Made by a program: the position numbers and the translations under genes. This document shows, one piece after another, positions 25,673-35,063 of a stretch of 55,578 bases of DNA. Where the stretch lies: assembly GCA_018266895.1 (NCBI GenBank), contig JAFDZQ010000051.1:1-55578 (forward strand), given 5' to 3'. Under the pieces are notes generated by a model, which saw only the letters and a program-made list of their open reading frames with translations, did not search any database and was not told the DNA's origin. The DNA comes from Bacteroidota bacterium. Lineage in GTDB: Bacteria; Bacteroidota; Ignavibacteria; Tepidaquicellales; Tepidaquicellaceae. Each line of letters opens with the position of its first letter. Positions within the stretch are counted from its first letter, which is position 1.

Positions 25673-27193
25673 TTATCTGTAAAACTCATCCTCAAATCCG
25701 CCGAAGCTGTCCCCGCCCTGAGTGAACATACTTCCGACAAGATCCTTATATACTACTATGGCATCGACTTCATCCCTTGCAATCTTGGAATTCTGATGCA
25801 GCCCGTCAAGCACAAATTCCATAAGCGATGCAAGTTCGTTTTCACTTTCATAAAACTGAGGATATTTTTTGACAAACTTCTCAAGTCCGTCAACTTTCCT
25901 TAATTCGCTTAAGTATTCTTTGAATGTCATATCATCCTTAATATTCACTTTGCCGCCGTACTGAAACCATTCCAGAATTTCAGAATACGGATCTTTGACA
26001 TCTTTTCCGGTTTCTGTTTTTTTCTTTTTCATCAGCGGATCCGGAAAATACTTTCTGAAAATTTCCCTTACGGACTTTGACAATAATGCCTTTGCTACTT
26101 TTATAGATCCTTCCTGCTCGCCCTCAAAAACCAGTTCCACTTTTCCTGTTATTCCGGGAATGATCGAAAGCAGATCGCACATCCTTGGCATAATCATATC
26201 GTCATTGTTCATTATAGCCCTTCTCTCTGCATTGCTTATAAGATTTTCCGTGGATGAAATTGTTAATCTTGCGCTTACTCCGGATTTCTGATCCACGAAT
26301 TCGCTTAACCTCGCCTGTACAGCTGTCATCTCTATTATCTCCCTGAAGTAATAAGGTATGATTACTTTTTTTCTGGGGTTTCTGTCTGTCCATGAATATG
26401 TCTCGGTGATTTTGATCCCGTCTTCAAGCGCTTTCGGATAATGTGTAATAATCTGAGAATCTATTCTGTCTTTCAGAGGTGTGATGATGTTTCCTCTGTT
26501 TGTGTAATCTTCAGGATTTGCAGTAAACACCATCAGGACATCCAGCGGAATTCTGATATTGAAACCTCTTATCTGTATGTCTTTCTCCTGCATGATGTTA
26601 AGCAGTCCGACCTGTATGCGAGGCTGAAGATCAGGCAGTTCGTTGATTACAAAAATACCTCTGTTCGTTCTGGGAATAATTCCGAAATGAATCGCTCCTT
26701 CATGAGAATAATGAAGGCGCTGATTTGCAGCTTTTATCGGATCAATATCACCTATCAGATCCGCAATATTGACATCAGGCGTGGCAAGTTTTTCACTGTA
26801 ACGCTGATCTCGAGATATCCATTCAATTTCAGTATCGTCTCCTTTTTCGCTGATCATATCTGTTGCGAATTTTGATATAGGATGAAAAGGATTGTCATTT
26901 ATTTCAGATCCTTTTACAATCGGTATAAAATCATCAAGCAGATCAGGAAGCATTCTTGCAATTTTTGTTTTTGCCTGACCTCTGAGTCCCAGAAGTATTA
27001 TGTCATGTTTTGCAAGAAGCGAATTTACTATTGAAGGAATTACAGTATTCTCATAACCAACTATCCCTTCAAAAATTGTTTCTCTGTCAGCAACTTTTTT
27101 GGTAAGATTTTTTCTGATTTCATCTTTTACGGACAATGTCTCATAACCGGAGCGCTTAAGTTCTCCGAGCGTTTTTATTTCTTTTAAATTCAT
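25673..27193 (-). CDS. MoxR/magnesium-chelatase-like AAA+ ATPase
   Basis: The 506-residue AAA+ protein belongs to the BchI/MoxR-like clade, often annotated as magnesium chelatase or sigma-54-interacting regulator. The nucleotide-binding loop is unusual: GLRGQAKT (69-76) has alanine where the classic Walker A has glycine before the lysine. The Walker B strand reads GIFVINELPDL, with NE in place of DE. Sensor 1 (VFTANPEDYTNRG), IGDIDPIKAA and a PLKDRIDSQI arginine-finger region are present. A C-terminal helical region (about 370-506) follows. Such ATPases commonly pair with a VWA-domain protein for metal or cofactor insertion or complex remodelling. No VWA gene is next to it here. No chlorophyll genes are visible. 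Confidence 0.8.
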   Translation of the reverse strand: MNLKEIKTLGELKRSGYETLSVKDEIRKNLTKKVADRETIFEGIVGYENTVIPSIVNSLLAKHDIILLGLRGQAKTKIARMLPDLLDDFIPIVKGSEINDNPFHPISKFATDMISEKGDDTEIEWISRDQRYSEKLATPDVNIADLIGDIDPIKAANQRLHYSHEGAIHFGIIPRTNRGIFVINELPDLQPRIQVGLLNIMQEKDIQIRGFNIRIPLDVLMVFTANPEDYTNRGNIITPLKDRIDSQIITHYPKALEDGIKITETYSWTDRNPRKKVIIPYYFREIIEMTAVQARLSEFVDQKSGVSARLTISSTENLISNAERRAIMNNDDMIMPRMCDLLSIIPGITGKVELVFEGEQEGSIKVAKALLSKSVREIFRKYFPDPLMKKKKTETGKDVKDPYSEILEWFQYGGKVNIKDDMTFKEYLSELRKVDGLEKFVKKYPQFYESENELASLMEFVLDGLHQNSKIARDEVDAIVVYKDLVGSMFTQGGDSFGGFEDEFYR

Positions 27194-27381
27194 ATATGTA
27201 TTAAATGTAAAATTAGGTTAGAAATGACAACAATTCTTTAATTCTGAAAATTCAAATATTCTTTTCAACTGACGAGATCCGGAAAAACGGATTTCATATA
27301 ATTATTCTGAAAAATCTGTTTTTTTTAATGAAGTCAATCATTGGAATGAATTCCTTATTTATCTGACTCAGGCATTTTCCC

Positions 27382-27819
27382 TTAACCGCTGAACTGAATG
27401 TAAGAATTCAGTAATTCGATCTTTTCATCTTTTTGTGTATTGTCATAAAGCATCAGGTCTCTCATAGAGATAATCCCTATAAGATCCTGCTTTTCGATTA
27501 CAGGAATGTGTCTTATTTTTTCCTGCTTCATTATCTGCAGACAATACTCAGGTGTATCGTGAGATTCAATAAGTATGATGTCTTTGGTCATCACATCATC
27601 TATTTTTATAACCGTAAGATCCAGATCCTTTGCAATGCATCTGCGGAGAAGGTCTCTCTCGGAAAAAATTCCCTTTAGCATGAGTTTATCCGACTGCTCG
27701 AGTACCGGAACCGCTCCGATATTGTGCATACCCATGAATTTTGCAACATCTATTACATACATCCCTGTTCTTACAAAATGCAAGGGTCTGTTGTTTAAAA
27801 ATTCCTTCAGAGTTTTCAT
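27382..27819 (-). CDS. CBS-pair domain protein
   Basis: The 145-residue protein consists of two CBS domains and nothing else. The first is at about 5-65 (VRTGMYVIDVAKFMGMHNIGAVPVL, with IFSERDLLRRC). The second is at about 75-130 (VMTKDIILIESHDT, IRHIPVIE, GIISMRDLM). CBS pairs bind adenosine nucleotides and act as energy sensors, often on an unlinked target. It lies upstream of the AAA+ gene on the same strand with 188 bases between them, so a functional link is possible but not shown. Family firm, partner unknown. Confidence 0.88.
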   Translation of the reverse strand: MKTLKEFLNNRPLHFVRTGMYVIDVAKFMGMHNIGAVPVLEQSDKLMLKGIFSERDLLRRCIAKDLDLTVIKIDDVMTKDIILIESHDTPEYCLQIMKQEKIRHIPVIEKQDLIGIISMRDLMLYDNTQKDEKIELLNSYIQFSG

Positions 27820-28071
27820 TATCTGCCTCCCGTAATGGTTTTTAAGAAAATATACAATAATTTTACAATTTGCAATTATAACAATAAACAGAGTAATATG
27901 ATGCGTTCAATTCTGTAAAGTTTATCGCATAAAAAGTTTTATAAATTTTATTATGCTTAACCGTAATTAAATTTTTTATTTATCATATATCGGACATTAT
28001 TCACTGAACTTACTTTTGCTTAGAAATTCAGTCTGAATTAATATATTTTGCAGTTACTTTTAAAAAACTAA

Positions 28072-29220
28072 ATGAAAATAATCATTATCGGTACGGCGTA
28101 TCCTCTTAGGGGCGCTATGGCGCAGCTTAACGGCATACTGGCGAATTATCTTTCGGAGGATAATGATGTCGAAATATTTTCTTTTAAAAGGCAGTATCCC
28201 AAACTTCTGTTTCCCGGAAAAAGCCAGGAAGATACAAGCGGCAATGATATAATAAAAAAGAAAATTCCGAATACTCAGATAATAGATTCAATAAATCCTT
28301 TTAACTGGCGCAGTACAGCAAGGAAAATCGCAAAAAAAAATCCCGATCTTCTTATATTGAGATTCTGGATACCTTTTTTTGCTCCCGCATTTTATACTAT
28401 TTGCAGATATGTTAAAAAGAAAACCGGAGCGAAAATTTTATTTATCTGTGATAATGTCATTCCTCACGAACACAGACCCGGAGACAGCTTTCTCATAAAA
28501 CTGATATTCAAAGCCGGGGATTATTTTATGATTCATTCCAAAAGCGTTGAAGAGGATCTGAAAAAATTCGTAAAAGGCAAACCGTATAAGTTAACACCAC
28601 ATCCTATATATAATATTTTCGGCGAAGCTGCCGGTAAAGAAGAATCGAAACGGTTTCTGAAAGATGATTTTAAAATTGACCTTGCTGATGAAAAAGTTAT
28701 TTTATTTTTTGGCTATGTAAGAAAATACAAAGGACTGAATTATCTGATAGATGCAATGCCGGAGATACTGAAAAAATTGAAAGTCAGGCTTCTGATAGTC
28801 GGCGAATTTTATGAAGACGAATCAGTCACGAGGGATAAGATAAAGGAACTCATGTTAGAGAACAATATTTCGATTGTTTCGGATTACGTCCCTAATGAGA
28901 AAGTGAAATTTTTCTTCTGCGCTTCTGACTGCGTTGTACTTCCTTACATCGACGCGACACAGAGCGGAATTACTCAGATCGCATATTACTATGACAAGCC
29001 GGTTATCGCGACAAATGTCGGCGGGCTGTCTGAAGTTGTCCTTAATAATAAGACAGGTTTCATTGTTGAACCGAAAAATTCCAGAGCAATTGCCGACAGT
29101 GTAATAAGATTCTATGAACAAGGACTTGAAGAAAATTTTTCCCGCAATGCAGGCGAGGAGAAAAAAAATTACTCCTGGGAAACTTTTACGGATGCAATTA
29201 AAAATTTAGTAAAACAGTGA
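28072..29220 (+). CDS. glycosyltransferase, GT4-type
   Basis: The 382-residue cytoplasmic or membrane-associated enzyme has a GT-B fold. The N-terminal acceptor domain begins MKIIIIGTAYPLRGAMAQLNG. The C-terminal nucleotide-sugar domain begins near residue 200, with FFGYVRKYKGLNYLIDAM, LLIVGEFYED and the GT4 signature region around GITQIAYYYDKPVIATNVGGLSEVV (positions about 300-325). It probably adds a sugar to a lipid-linked surface glycan. It opens the plus-strand polysaccharide cluster that runs to 37 kb. Donor and acceptor cannot be read from the sequence. Confidence 0.9.
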   Translation: MKIIIIGTAYPLRGAMAQLNGILANYLSEDNDVEIFSFKRQYPKLLFPGKSQEDTSGNDIIKKKIPNTQIIDSINPFNWRSTARKIAKKNPDLLILRFWIPFFAPAFYTICRYVKKKTGAKILFICDNVIPHEHRPGDSFLIKLIFKAGDYFMIHSKSVEEDLKKFVKGKPYKLTPHPIYNIFGEAAGKEESKRFLKDDFKIDLADEKVILFFGYVRKYKGLNYLIDAMPEILKKLKVRLLIVGEFYEDESVTRDKIKELMLENNISIVSDYVPNEKVKFFFCASDCVVLPYIDATQSGITQIAYYYDKPVIATNVGGLSEVVLNNKTGFIVEPKNSRAIADSVIRFYEQGLEENFSRNAGEEKKNYSWETFTDAIKNLVKQ

Positions 29221-29278
29221 ACTCAGCAAGTAACAATTTCATAAAGATTTAATTATTAAATATTAATTATTTATTGCC

Positions 29279-30085
29279 TTGAAGTACGATCCCGTAAAAA
29301 AAGTTTTCGGCGACATAGTTTCCAATAATGCTTTTCTGAGAAAAGTATTCTATTTTCTTCTTGACCTGATGTTTCTCCGTTCCTGGCATGTTAGAAAGAA
29401 GATAAGACAGTATTATCCGGAAAACACCGTAATGAAAATTTTCGATGCCGGAATGGGTTTCGGACAATACACTTATTTCATGGCGAAGAGATTTCCTGAT
29501 TCAGATATACTTGCCATTGATGTAAAGGAAGAACAGGTAGAGGACTGCAGAAAATTCTTTTCGAAAACAGGCTATGGCAAAGTTAAATTTGAAATCGGAG
29601 ACCTGACAAAGATAGATTACAAAGAACAGTTTGATTTCATACTTTGCGTGGATGTGATGGAGCATATTTTCGAAGACGAACTTGTATTCAGGAATTTTGC
29701 AAACGCCCTGAAGAAAGGCGGAAGACTTTTAGTAAACACACCTTCAAATCTCGGCGGAAGCGATGCTCATTCGGAAGAAGATGACAGCTTTATTGAAGAA
29801 CATGCTCGCCTTGGTTATTCGAAAGAAGACATTACAGAAAAAGTTAGCAGAGCCGGACTTGAAGTAACGGATTTTTCCTATGCATACGGAAAGTATGGAA
29901 CCATCTCCTGGAGATTCGGCATCAAATATCCGATACTTATCGCCGGTGCATCTAAATTTTTTATTCTTCTTTTGCCTTTTTATTATCTCTTTACTCTATG
30001 GTTTGTGCTGATTTTGATGTGGCTTGATCTGAATACAGACAATAAGGAAGGCACAGGTGTATTGCTTGTCGCCGAGAAAAAATAA
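29279..30085 (+). CDS. SAM-dependent methyltransferase with C-terminal membrane hairpin
   Basis: The 268-residue protein begins with TTG at 29279. A class I Rossmann methyltransferase domain carries the SAM loop DAGMGFGQ (56-63), the acidic end of strand 2 (AIDVKEEQVE), the catalytic-region strand DFILCVDVMEHI and the LKKGGRLLVNTPS block. The last third holds a long hydrophobic hairpin (about 215-252), which should anchor it to the inner membrane. Similar enzymes methylate lipid-linked sugars, quinones or polyprenyl glycans. The position between two glycosyltransferases favours glycan modification. Substrate not determinable. Confidence 0.88.
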   Translation: MKYDPVKKVFGDIVSNNAFLRKVFYFLLDLMFLRSWHVRKKIRQYYPENTVMKIFDAGMGFGQYTYFMAKRFPDSDILAIDVKEEQVEDCRKFFSKTGYGKVKFEIGDLTKIDYKEQFDFILCVDVMEHIFEDELVFRNFANALKKGGRLLVNTPSNLGGSDAHSEEDDSFIEEHARLGYSKEDITEKVSRAGLEVTDFSYAYGKYGTISWRFGIKYPILIAGASKFFILLLPFYYLFTLWFVLILMWLDLNTDNKEGTGVLLVAEKK

Positions 30086-30116
30086 TTTTATCATTTAATC
30101 TTTATTAATTAATTAA

Positions 30117-30734
30117 ATGTATATACCTCCGCATTCGTTAATCAAAGACATTCAGGAAATCCATAGTTTCATTGAGAAGAACTCTTTTGCCATACTTGTT
30201 ACCAAAAACAACGGCACGATAAACGCAACTCACATTCCTGTTTTGATCGAAAAGATTGAAGGAATTTACGGAACTCTTTACTGCCACATCGCAAAGGCAA
30301 ACAGCCAGTGGATAGATTTTGACAAAGACGTTCTTGTGATTTTTCCCGGAGCTCATCATTACATTTCATCATCCTGGTATGAGACAGATCAGAGCGTGCC
30401 GACATGGAATTATCTTTCTGTGCATGCTTACGGTGAGATGGAGATCGTAACTGACCGCGGGGAAAAGATAAAGATTGTTAAAGATCTTGTAAAATATTTT
30501 GAAGGTAAAGAAAGCACATACAGCACTGATAATCTCCGCGAGAGTTATTTCGAAGGATTGCTGAACGGGATTGTTGCATTCAGGATATTGATAACAAAGC
30601 TTGAAGGAAAACAGAAGCTTTCTCAAAACAGGTCTGAGGAAAGTCAGAAGAGAGTGATATATGAGCTGGAAAAAGCGGACAATGACAATGCAAAACTGAT
30701 TTCGGATTTAATGAAGAAAAATCTTGACGGCTAA
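30117..30734 (+). CDS. PaiB-like FMN-binding protein
   Basis: The 205-residue protein matches the PaiB / FMN-binding negative transcriptional regulator family (split-barrel flavin fold). It has the characteristic MYIPPHSLIKD start, FAILVTKNNGTINATHIPVL, YCHIAKANSQW, VIFPGAHHYISSSWY and VPTWNYLSVHAYG. In Bacillus PaiB affects protease and sporulation gene expression; in other bacteria the function is often unclear and may be enzymatic. It lies 31 bases after the methyltransferase and 84 before the next glycosyltransferase in a plus-strand run, yet has no clear place in glycan synthesis. Confidence 0.88.
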   Translation: MYIPPHSLIKDIQEIHSFIEKNSFAILVTKNNGTINATHIPVLIEKIEGIYGTLYCHIAKANSQWIDFDKDVLVIFPGAHHYISSSWYETDQSVPTWNYLSVHAYGEMEIVTDRGEKIKIVKDLVKYFEGKESTYSTDNLRESYFEGLLNGIVAFRILITKLEGKQKLSQNRSEESQKRVIYELEKADNDNAKLISDLMKKNLDG

Positions 30735-30818
30735 CGTTAGAAAAAGACAGCGTTATATGTATTGCATATACTTTTATAGCGAAACGACAGATAAGCCTTT
30801 ACATAAATTTTTCAGAAT

Positions 30819-32135
30819 TTGAAAAAAATATTATTCGTAACATACTACTGGCCGCCGAGCGGAGGTGCTGGAGTGCAAAGGGCTTTAAAATTCGTAAAGT
30901 ACCTCCCGGAGTTCGGAGTACAGCCGTATGTACTTACAGTTGATGAAAAAAAAGCAAGTTATCCTTTTACTGACAATACTCTTGCAAATGAAATCCCCTC
31001 TTCAGTAAATGTGAGAAGAACGGATACTTCAGAGCCGTTCGGAATATATTCAAGACTGACAGGTAAAAAAAGTATTCCTACAGGATTTTCGAATGAGAGT
31101 AATCCGGGACTGATACAAAAATCATCGCGATTCATAAGAGGCAATTTTTTCATACCCGATGCAAGACGGGGGTGGATAAAGTTTGCTTTGAATGAAGCGC
31201 AAAAGATAATCGACACTGAAAACATTGAGACGGTTATCACTACAAGTCCGCCTCACTCGGCGCAGCTTATCGGACTTGAGCTGAAAAAAATTTATAATGA
31301 CAGATTAAACTGGATCGCCGACCTCAGGGATCCGTGGACTGATATTTATTATTACAATGAGTTTCATCATCTGAATTTTGCAAAGTTGAAAGATCTGCGG
31401 TATGAGAGCGAAGTTCTTAACAAAGCGGATTTCGTAGTTACGGTCAGTAATGAACTGAAAGAATTATTCAAATCAAAAACTTCCGGGAAAAAAAATATTT
31501 ATGTTATTCCTAACGGTTATGACGAAGAAGATTTCATGTTAAAAAGTCAGGAAATAAAATCACCTGATGGCACTTTTATCATATCATACACCGGTACTCT
31601 TGCTGAAAGTTATAATCCGAAGGTTTTCTTTCATGCTTTGAAAAAAGTTACTGAAATGTTTCCCGGAACAGTTATAAAGCTCAGATTTGTAGGAAATCCG
31701 TCATCATCTCTGATAGATTATGCCGCAAGTATTTCTCTAAGCAGAAATCTGGAACTGATACCGGCAGTTTCACATGACGAGTCCGTAAAGTATCTTATGA
31801 AAAGTGATTCTTTGCTTCTAGTAATACCCGATGTTAAAAATGATAAAGGCATACTTACAGGAAAGTTATTCGAGTATCTTGCTTCCCGGAAGCCCGTTAT
31901 ATGCATCGGACCTCCTGACGGCGAAGCTGCTTTTATACTGAATGAATGTAAAGCCGGTAAAACATTCGCAAGGTATATGGAAAACGAACTGACACAATAT
32001 ATTTCCGATCTGATAAACAGTTGTATCAAAGGAGAAGATATTAATATTCAAAACGATTTTTATAAAAAATATTCCCGCAGAAGTCAGGCGTCGGAGTTAT
32101 CAAAGATCATAAAAGATCCGGCTAAAATTGTTTAG
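30819..32135 (+). CDS. glycosyltransferase, GT4-like
   Basis: The 438-residue enzyme starts with TTG at 30819 (KKILFVTYYWPPSGGAGVQR). The glycine-rich N-terminal loop is typical of GT-B glycosyltransferases that build O-antigen or exopolysaccharide in this phylum. The middle has VITTSPPHSAQLIG and WIADLRDPWTDIYYY. The C-terminal donor domain has YVIPNGYDEEDF, ISYTGTLAESYNP and the GKLFEYLASRKPVICIGP signature (about 340-365). Probable role is sugar addition in surface-glycan synthesis, with its neighbours at 28072 and 32428. Specificity unknown. Confidence 0.88.
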   Translation: MKKILFVTYYWPPSGGAGVQRALKFVKYLPEFGVQPYVLTVDEKKASYPFTDNTLANEIPSSVNVRRTDTSEPFGIYSRLTGKKSIPTGFSNESNPGLIQKSSRFIRGNFFIPDARRGWIKFALNEAQKIIDTENIETVITTSPPHSAQLIGLELKKIYNDRLNWIADLRDPWTDIYYYNEFHHLNFAKLKDLRYESEVLNKADFVVTVSNELKELFKSKTSGKKNIYVIPNGYDEEDFMLKSQEIKSPDGTFIISYTGTLAESYNPKVFFHALKKVTEMFPGTVIKLRFVGNPSSSLIDYAASISLSRNLELIPAVSHDESVKYLMKSDSLLLVIPDVKNDKGILTGKLFEYLASRKPVICIGPPDGEAAFILNECKAGKTFARYMENELTQYISDLINSCIKGEDINIQNDFYKKYSRRSQASELSKIIKDPAKIV

Positions 32136-32427
32136 GAAATTTTGAAACCGGAAACGATTATTCAGGACAGAGAAGCAGAAGCACCGGGAAAAACGGGAAA
32201 TAATACTAAGTCCTCTGTATCACTGTTGCTGTGTGTTGAAAGAATTTTAATGCTTTTGAGGCAGGCTGCAAGGCGCGGAAATGATTTAGTTCAGGTAAAT
32301 GGATAGTAGTAAAATTTTTCATTTACATGATGAATCTGTTAATATCAAATAATACTTAGAAAGTTATTTTGTTTTAAAGTATCTTTACCGAAAATTTTAA
32401 TTAACATTACAGAAATAATTTTTACTG
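32136..32427 (+). other. gap between glycosyltransferase and YfhO genes; possible 54-residue ORF
   Basis: The first 170 bases are less AT-rich than the rest. They contain a TTG-started frame of 54 codons plus stop (32142-32306; begins KPETIIQDREAEAPG, ends GNDLVQVNG). The frame is not recognised, and lacks a clear ribosome binding site, so it may be spurious. The remaining 120 bases are AT-rich, with TATCTTTA at about 32381 loosely like the Bacteroidota -7 element (TAnnTTTG). They may hold the promoter of the following gene. Confidence 0.3.
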
Positions 32428-35031
32428 ATGGCAAAACAGATCTCAAAGCAAAAAACGGTATTGAAAAATCCATCTTCTCTTTCAGGAATCAGAGCCGGCA
32501 ACACCAACAGCACATTCTTAAGATATGAAAACCTGATTTATATAGGCATCATACTTCTTTCCGTGCTTATTTTTTTCAAGGATGGTGTTTTCAGCGGAAA
32601 GGTGTTTGCAACGAGCGACATAATCGCTTCCGATTCATTCAGAACTTTTCTTGATGACGCAAAAAAAAGCGGAGTTTTCCCGCTGTGGGTTCCATATATT
32701 TTCATGGGGATGCCGAACTTTCCCATCATTTCCTATAATCCGCGATCATATGATTTCTTTTATTTCATCTGGGATTCTGTTTACGGAGCGATCACGAATT
32801 CTTCGACTAACGGAGTTCTTCCGGTAATTCTTTATTATGCAATATTCGGTATAGGTTTTTATCTTTATTCAAATTATAAATTCAAAAATAAGTTAATAGC
32901 ATTATACTGCGCTCTGACGGCGACATTTGCAACTGACTTCATTCAGCGGATTGTTGTAGGTCATAACACAAAAGTCCTTGCTCTTGCATTTTTTCCGCTT
33001 ATACTTTTATTTCTTGATAAGCTGATTGATTCGTTTGACGATAAAAGCAAATCTGTTTTTTCATTTCAGAATCTTATCAATCTATCTCTGCTTGCACTGA
33101 TGCTGCACATACAGCTGAATTCAAACCATATTCAGATGATATTCTATGCATATCTGATGCTGGGAATTTATCTGCTGTATCTTATAATTTACAGAATTGT
33201 TAAGAAGACTCAGATATCCGGAATAATTAAAAGCGGCATATTCTTTGTGATCGCCGCTTTGCTGGCTGTGGCGATGAATGCCGATGTTATGATGACAATG
33301 AAAGAATACAACAAGTATTCAATGAGAGGCGAAGCGGGAATAGAGGCGAAGATAGATAAAAAAGTTGCTGACGATCAGCCGCTTGATTATCAGTATGCGA
33401 CGAACTGGTCTTTCAGTCCGGGTGAAGTCATTACTTTTTTGCTTCCATATTATTATGGTTTTGGTGATGTTGAAATAAAAGGGCAGAAAGCAAATCTTTA
33501 CTGGGGACAGATGCCGTTCACGACGAATCCGATGTACTTCGGAGTGATAGTTCTTATGCTAGCAGTCGCGGGAATATTCTACAATTTCAGGAAGAATCCG
33601 TTCGTACAGGCGATGACAGTCATCTCTGCAGTCTTTCTGTTTATGTCTTTCGGGAGAAACTTCTCACTGATTTATGATCTGTTCTTCAATTACTTTCCTT
33701 ACTTCAGCAGTTTCCGCGCTCCTGTGATGATTCATCACTTCATGAACATAGCAATTGTAATACTTTCAGGATTCGGACTGAAATCTGTAATTGATATCTT
33801 AAAAGAAAAAACAGGACAAGACCGCATAAAGAAATTATGTTATGTTTTTTTCGGAATTGCCGGACTTATGTTTTTAATTTCTATAGTGGGTTTCGAAGGT
33901 TCATATACTGATTCAGTTTCTTCAAGCCCTCTCGCTGAAAAACTTAAACAGCAGGGAGCGAATGCTCAGCAGATCAGCCAGTACATCAAGCAGCAAATAA
34001 TACCGAATGCTTATGCAAACTCAATCAGTGACCTCAGGCTTCATGCATTTTTCATTGCGCTTGTGGCAGGTCTGATGTTTATGTATGCTGCAAACAAGGT
34101 AACTGCAAAGATATTTCTCGCAGGGACAATTTTAATAGCTGTCATTGATCTTTGGAATGTAGATTTCAAAACGCTTCACTGGGACAGTCCGGGTGAAACT
34201 AAGAACGCTTTTGCTGAAACGGATTACACGAACTGGCTTCTTAAAACAAATCCTGATACTTATACATACAGGGTTGCCGAGTTCAACGGCGGAAGACTCA
34301 CAACAGATAATACGATGGCGTATTACAGACTGCATTCTTTCAACGGTTATCACGGAGCAAAGATAAGGATATATCAGGATGCGGTGGATGTAGCCGAAGG
34401 AGAGAATCCGCTGCTGCTTACGCTCGGAGGAGTGAAATATATAATTTCCGATAAACCGCTGCAGGATACTTCATTTGTTCAGGTTTTCAAGGGAACAAAA
34501 TTTATTTACGAGAATAAGAACTTCATTCCGAAGGCATTCTTTGCAGACAGTTACAAAGTTGAAAAAGACATAACTATACTGAATAATATCCGTGATATGA
34601 ACTTCGATCCGCGAAAGACTGCATTCCTGGAAAAAGACATAAATCAGAAAATTGACACGCCGGATTCAAATGCAAATGTTAAGCTTACGAAAGGAGACAT
34701 ACACAGTCTTGAATATGAAGTAAACGCATCAGGAAACAATCTGCTTGTATTCAGCGAGATATATCTTCCATTCGGATGGAAAGCTTATATTGACGGCAAA
34801 GAAACGGAGTTTTACAAAACAGATTACATACTGAGATCCATTGTTGTCCCGCAGGGAAAGCATAAAGTGGAATTCAGATACGAACCGGCGGTATATTATA
34901 CGGGAAAAACTATCAGTACCGGGGCGAATGTTCTTCTCGGAATCATACTGCTTGCAGGAGTTTTCGGATTTGTAACAAACAGGAAGAAAAATGACACCAC
35001 GGGGAATGTTAAAAAAGATGAGAATAAATAG
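32428..35031 (+). CDS. YfhO-family multi-pass membrane protein
   Basis: The 867-residue protein matches the YfhO family of large membrane proteins. The N-terminal part has a dozen or so hydrophobic segments (from about residue 34 to 455 and again around 535-580). Between the first two lies the periplasmic-type segment with SDIIASDSFRTF, PLWVPYIFMGMPNFP. The C-terminal region (about 590-830) is soluble with a GWKAYIDGKETEFYKTDYILRSI block, and a last membrane helix is near the end. YfhO proteins are GT-C-like and implicated in glycosylating lipoteichoic acid or other envelope polymers. It probably uses a lipid-linked sugar at the outer face of the inner membrane. The basic tail RKKNDTTGNVKKDENK is cytoplasmic. 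Confidence 0.85.
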   Translation: MAKQISKQKTVLKNPSSLSGIRAGNTNSTFLRYENLIYIGIILLSVLIFFKDGVFSGKVFATSDIIASDSFRTFLDDAKKSGVFPLWVPYIFMGMPNFPIISYNPRSYDFFYFIWDSVYGAITNSSTNGVLPVILYYAIFGIGFYLYSNYKFKNKLIALYCALTATFATDFIQRIVVGHNTKVLALAFFPLILLFLDKLIDSFDDKSKSVFSFQNLINLSLLALMLHIQLNSNHIQMIFYAYLMLGIYLLYLIIYRIVKKTQISGIIKSGIFFVIAALLAVAMNADVMMTMKEYNKYSMRGEAGIEAKIDKKVADDQPLDYQYATNWSFSPGEVITFLLPYYYGFGDVEIKGQKANLYWGQMPFTTNPMYFGVIVLMLAVAGIFYNFRKNPFVQAMTVISAVFLFMSFGRNFSLIYDLFFNYFPYFSSFRAPVMIHHFMNIAIVILSGFGLKSVIDILKEKTGQDRIKKLCYVFFGIAGLMFLISIVGFEGSYTDSVSSSPLAEKLKQQGANAQQISQYIKQQIIPNAYANSISDLRLHAFFIALVAGLMFMYAANKVTAKIFLAGTILIAVIDLWNVDFKTLHWDSPGETKNAFAETDYTNWLLKTNPDTYTYRVAEFNGGRLTTDNTMAYYRLHSFNGYHGAKIRIYQDAVDVAEGENPLLLTLGGVKYIISDKPLQDTSFVQVFKGTKFIYENKNFIPKAFFADSYKVEKDITILNNIRDMNFDPRKTAFLEKDINQKIDTPDSNANVKLTKGDIHSLEYEVNASGNNLLVFSEIYLPFGWKAYIDGKETEFYKTDYILRSIVVPQGKHKVEFRYEPAVYYTGKTISTGANVLLGIILLAGVFGFVTNRKKNDTTGNVKKDENK

Positions 35032-35063
35032 AACAACTAATAACATCTGTTAAGTATTTTTAT

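Noticed and set aside
26441..26875. 144-residue plus-strand frame inside the AAA+ ATPase gene
   Set aside because: Antisense to a conserved ATPase with visible sensor and Walker regions; no family match in the shadow frame.
30734..30790. Terminator after the PaiB-like gene
   Set aside because: ATATG-TATTG-CATAT gives only a 5-base stem with a short T-run; too weak to call in such AT-rich sequence.
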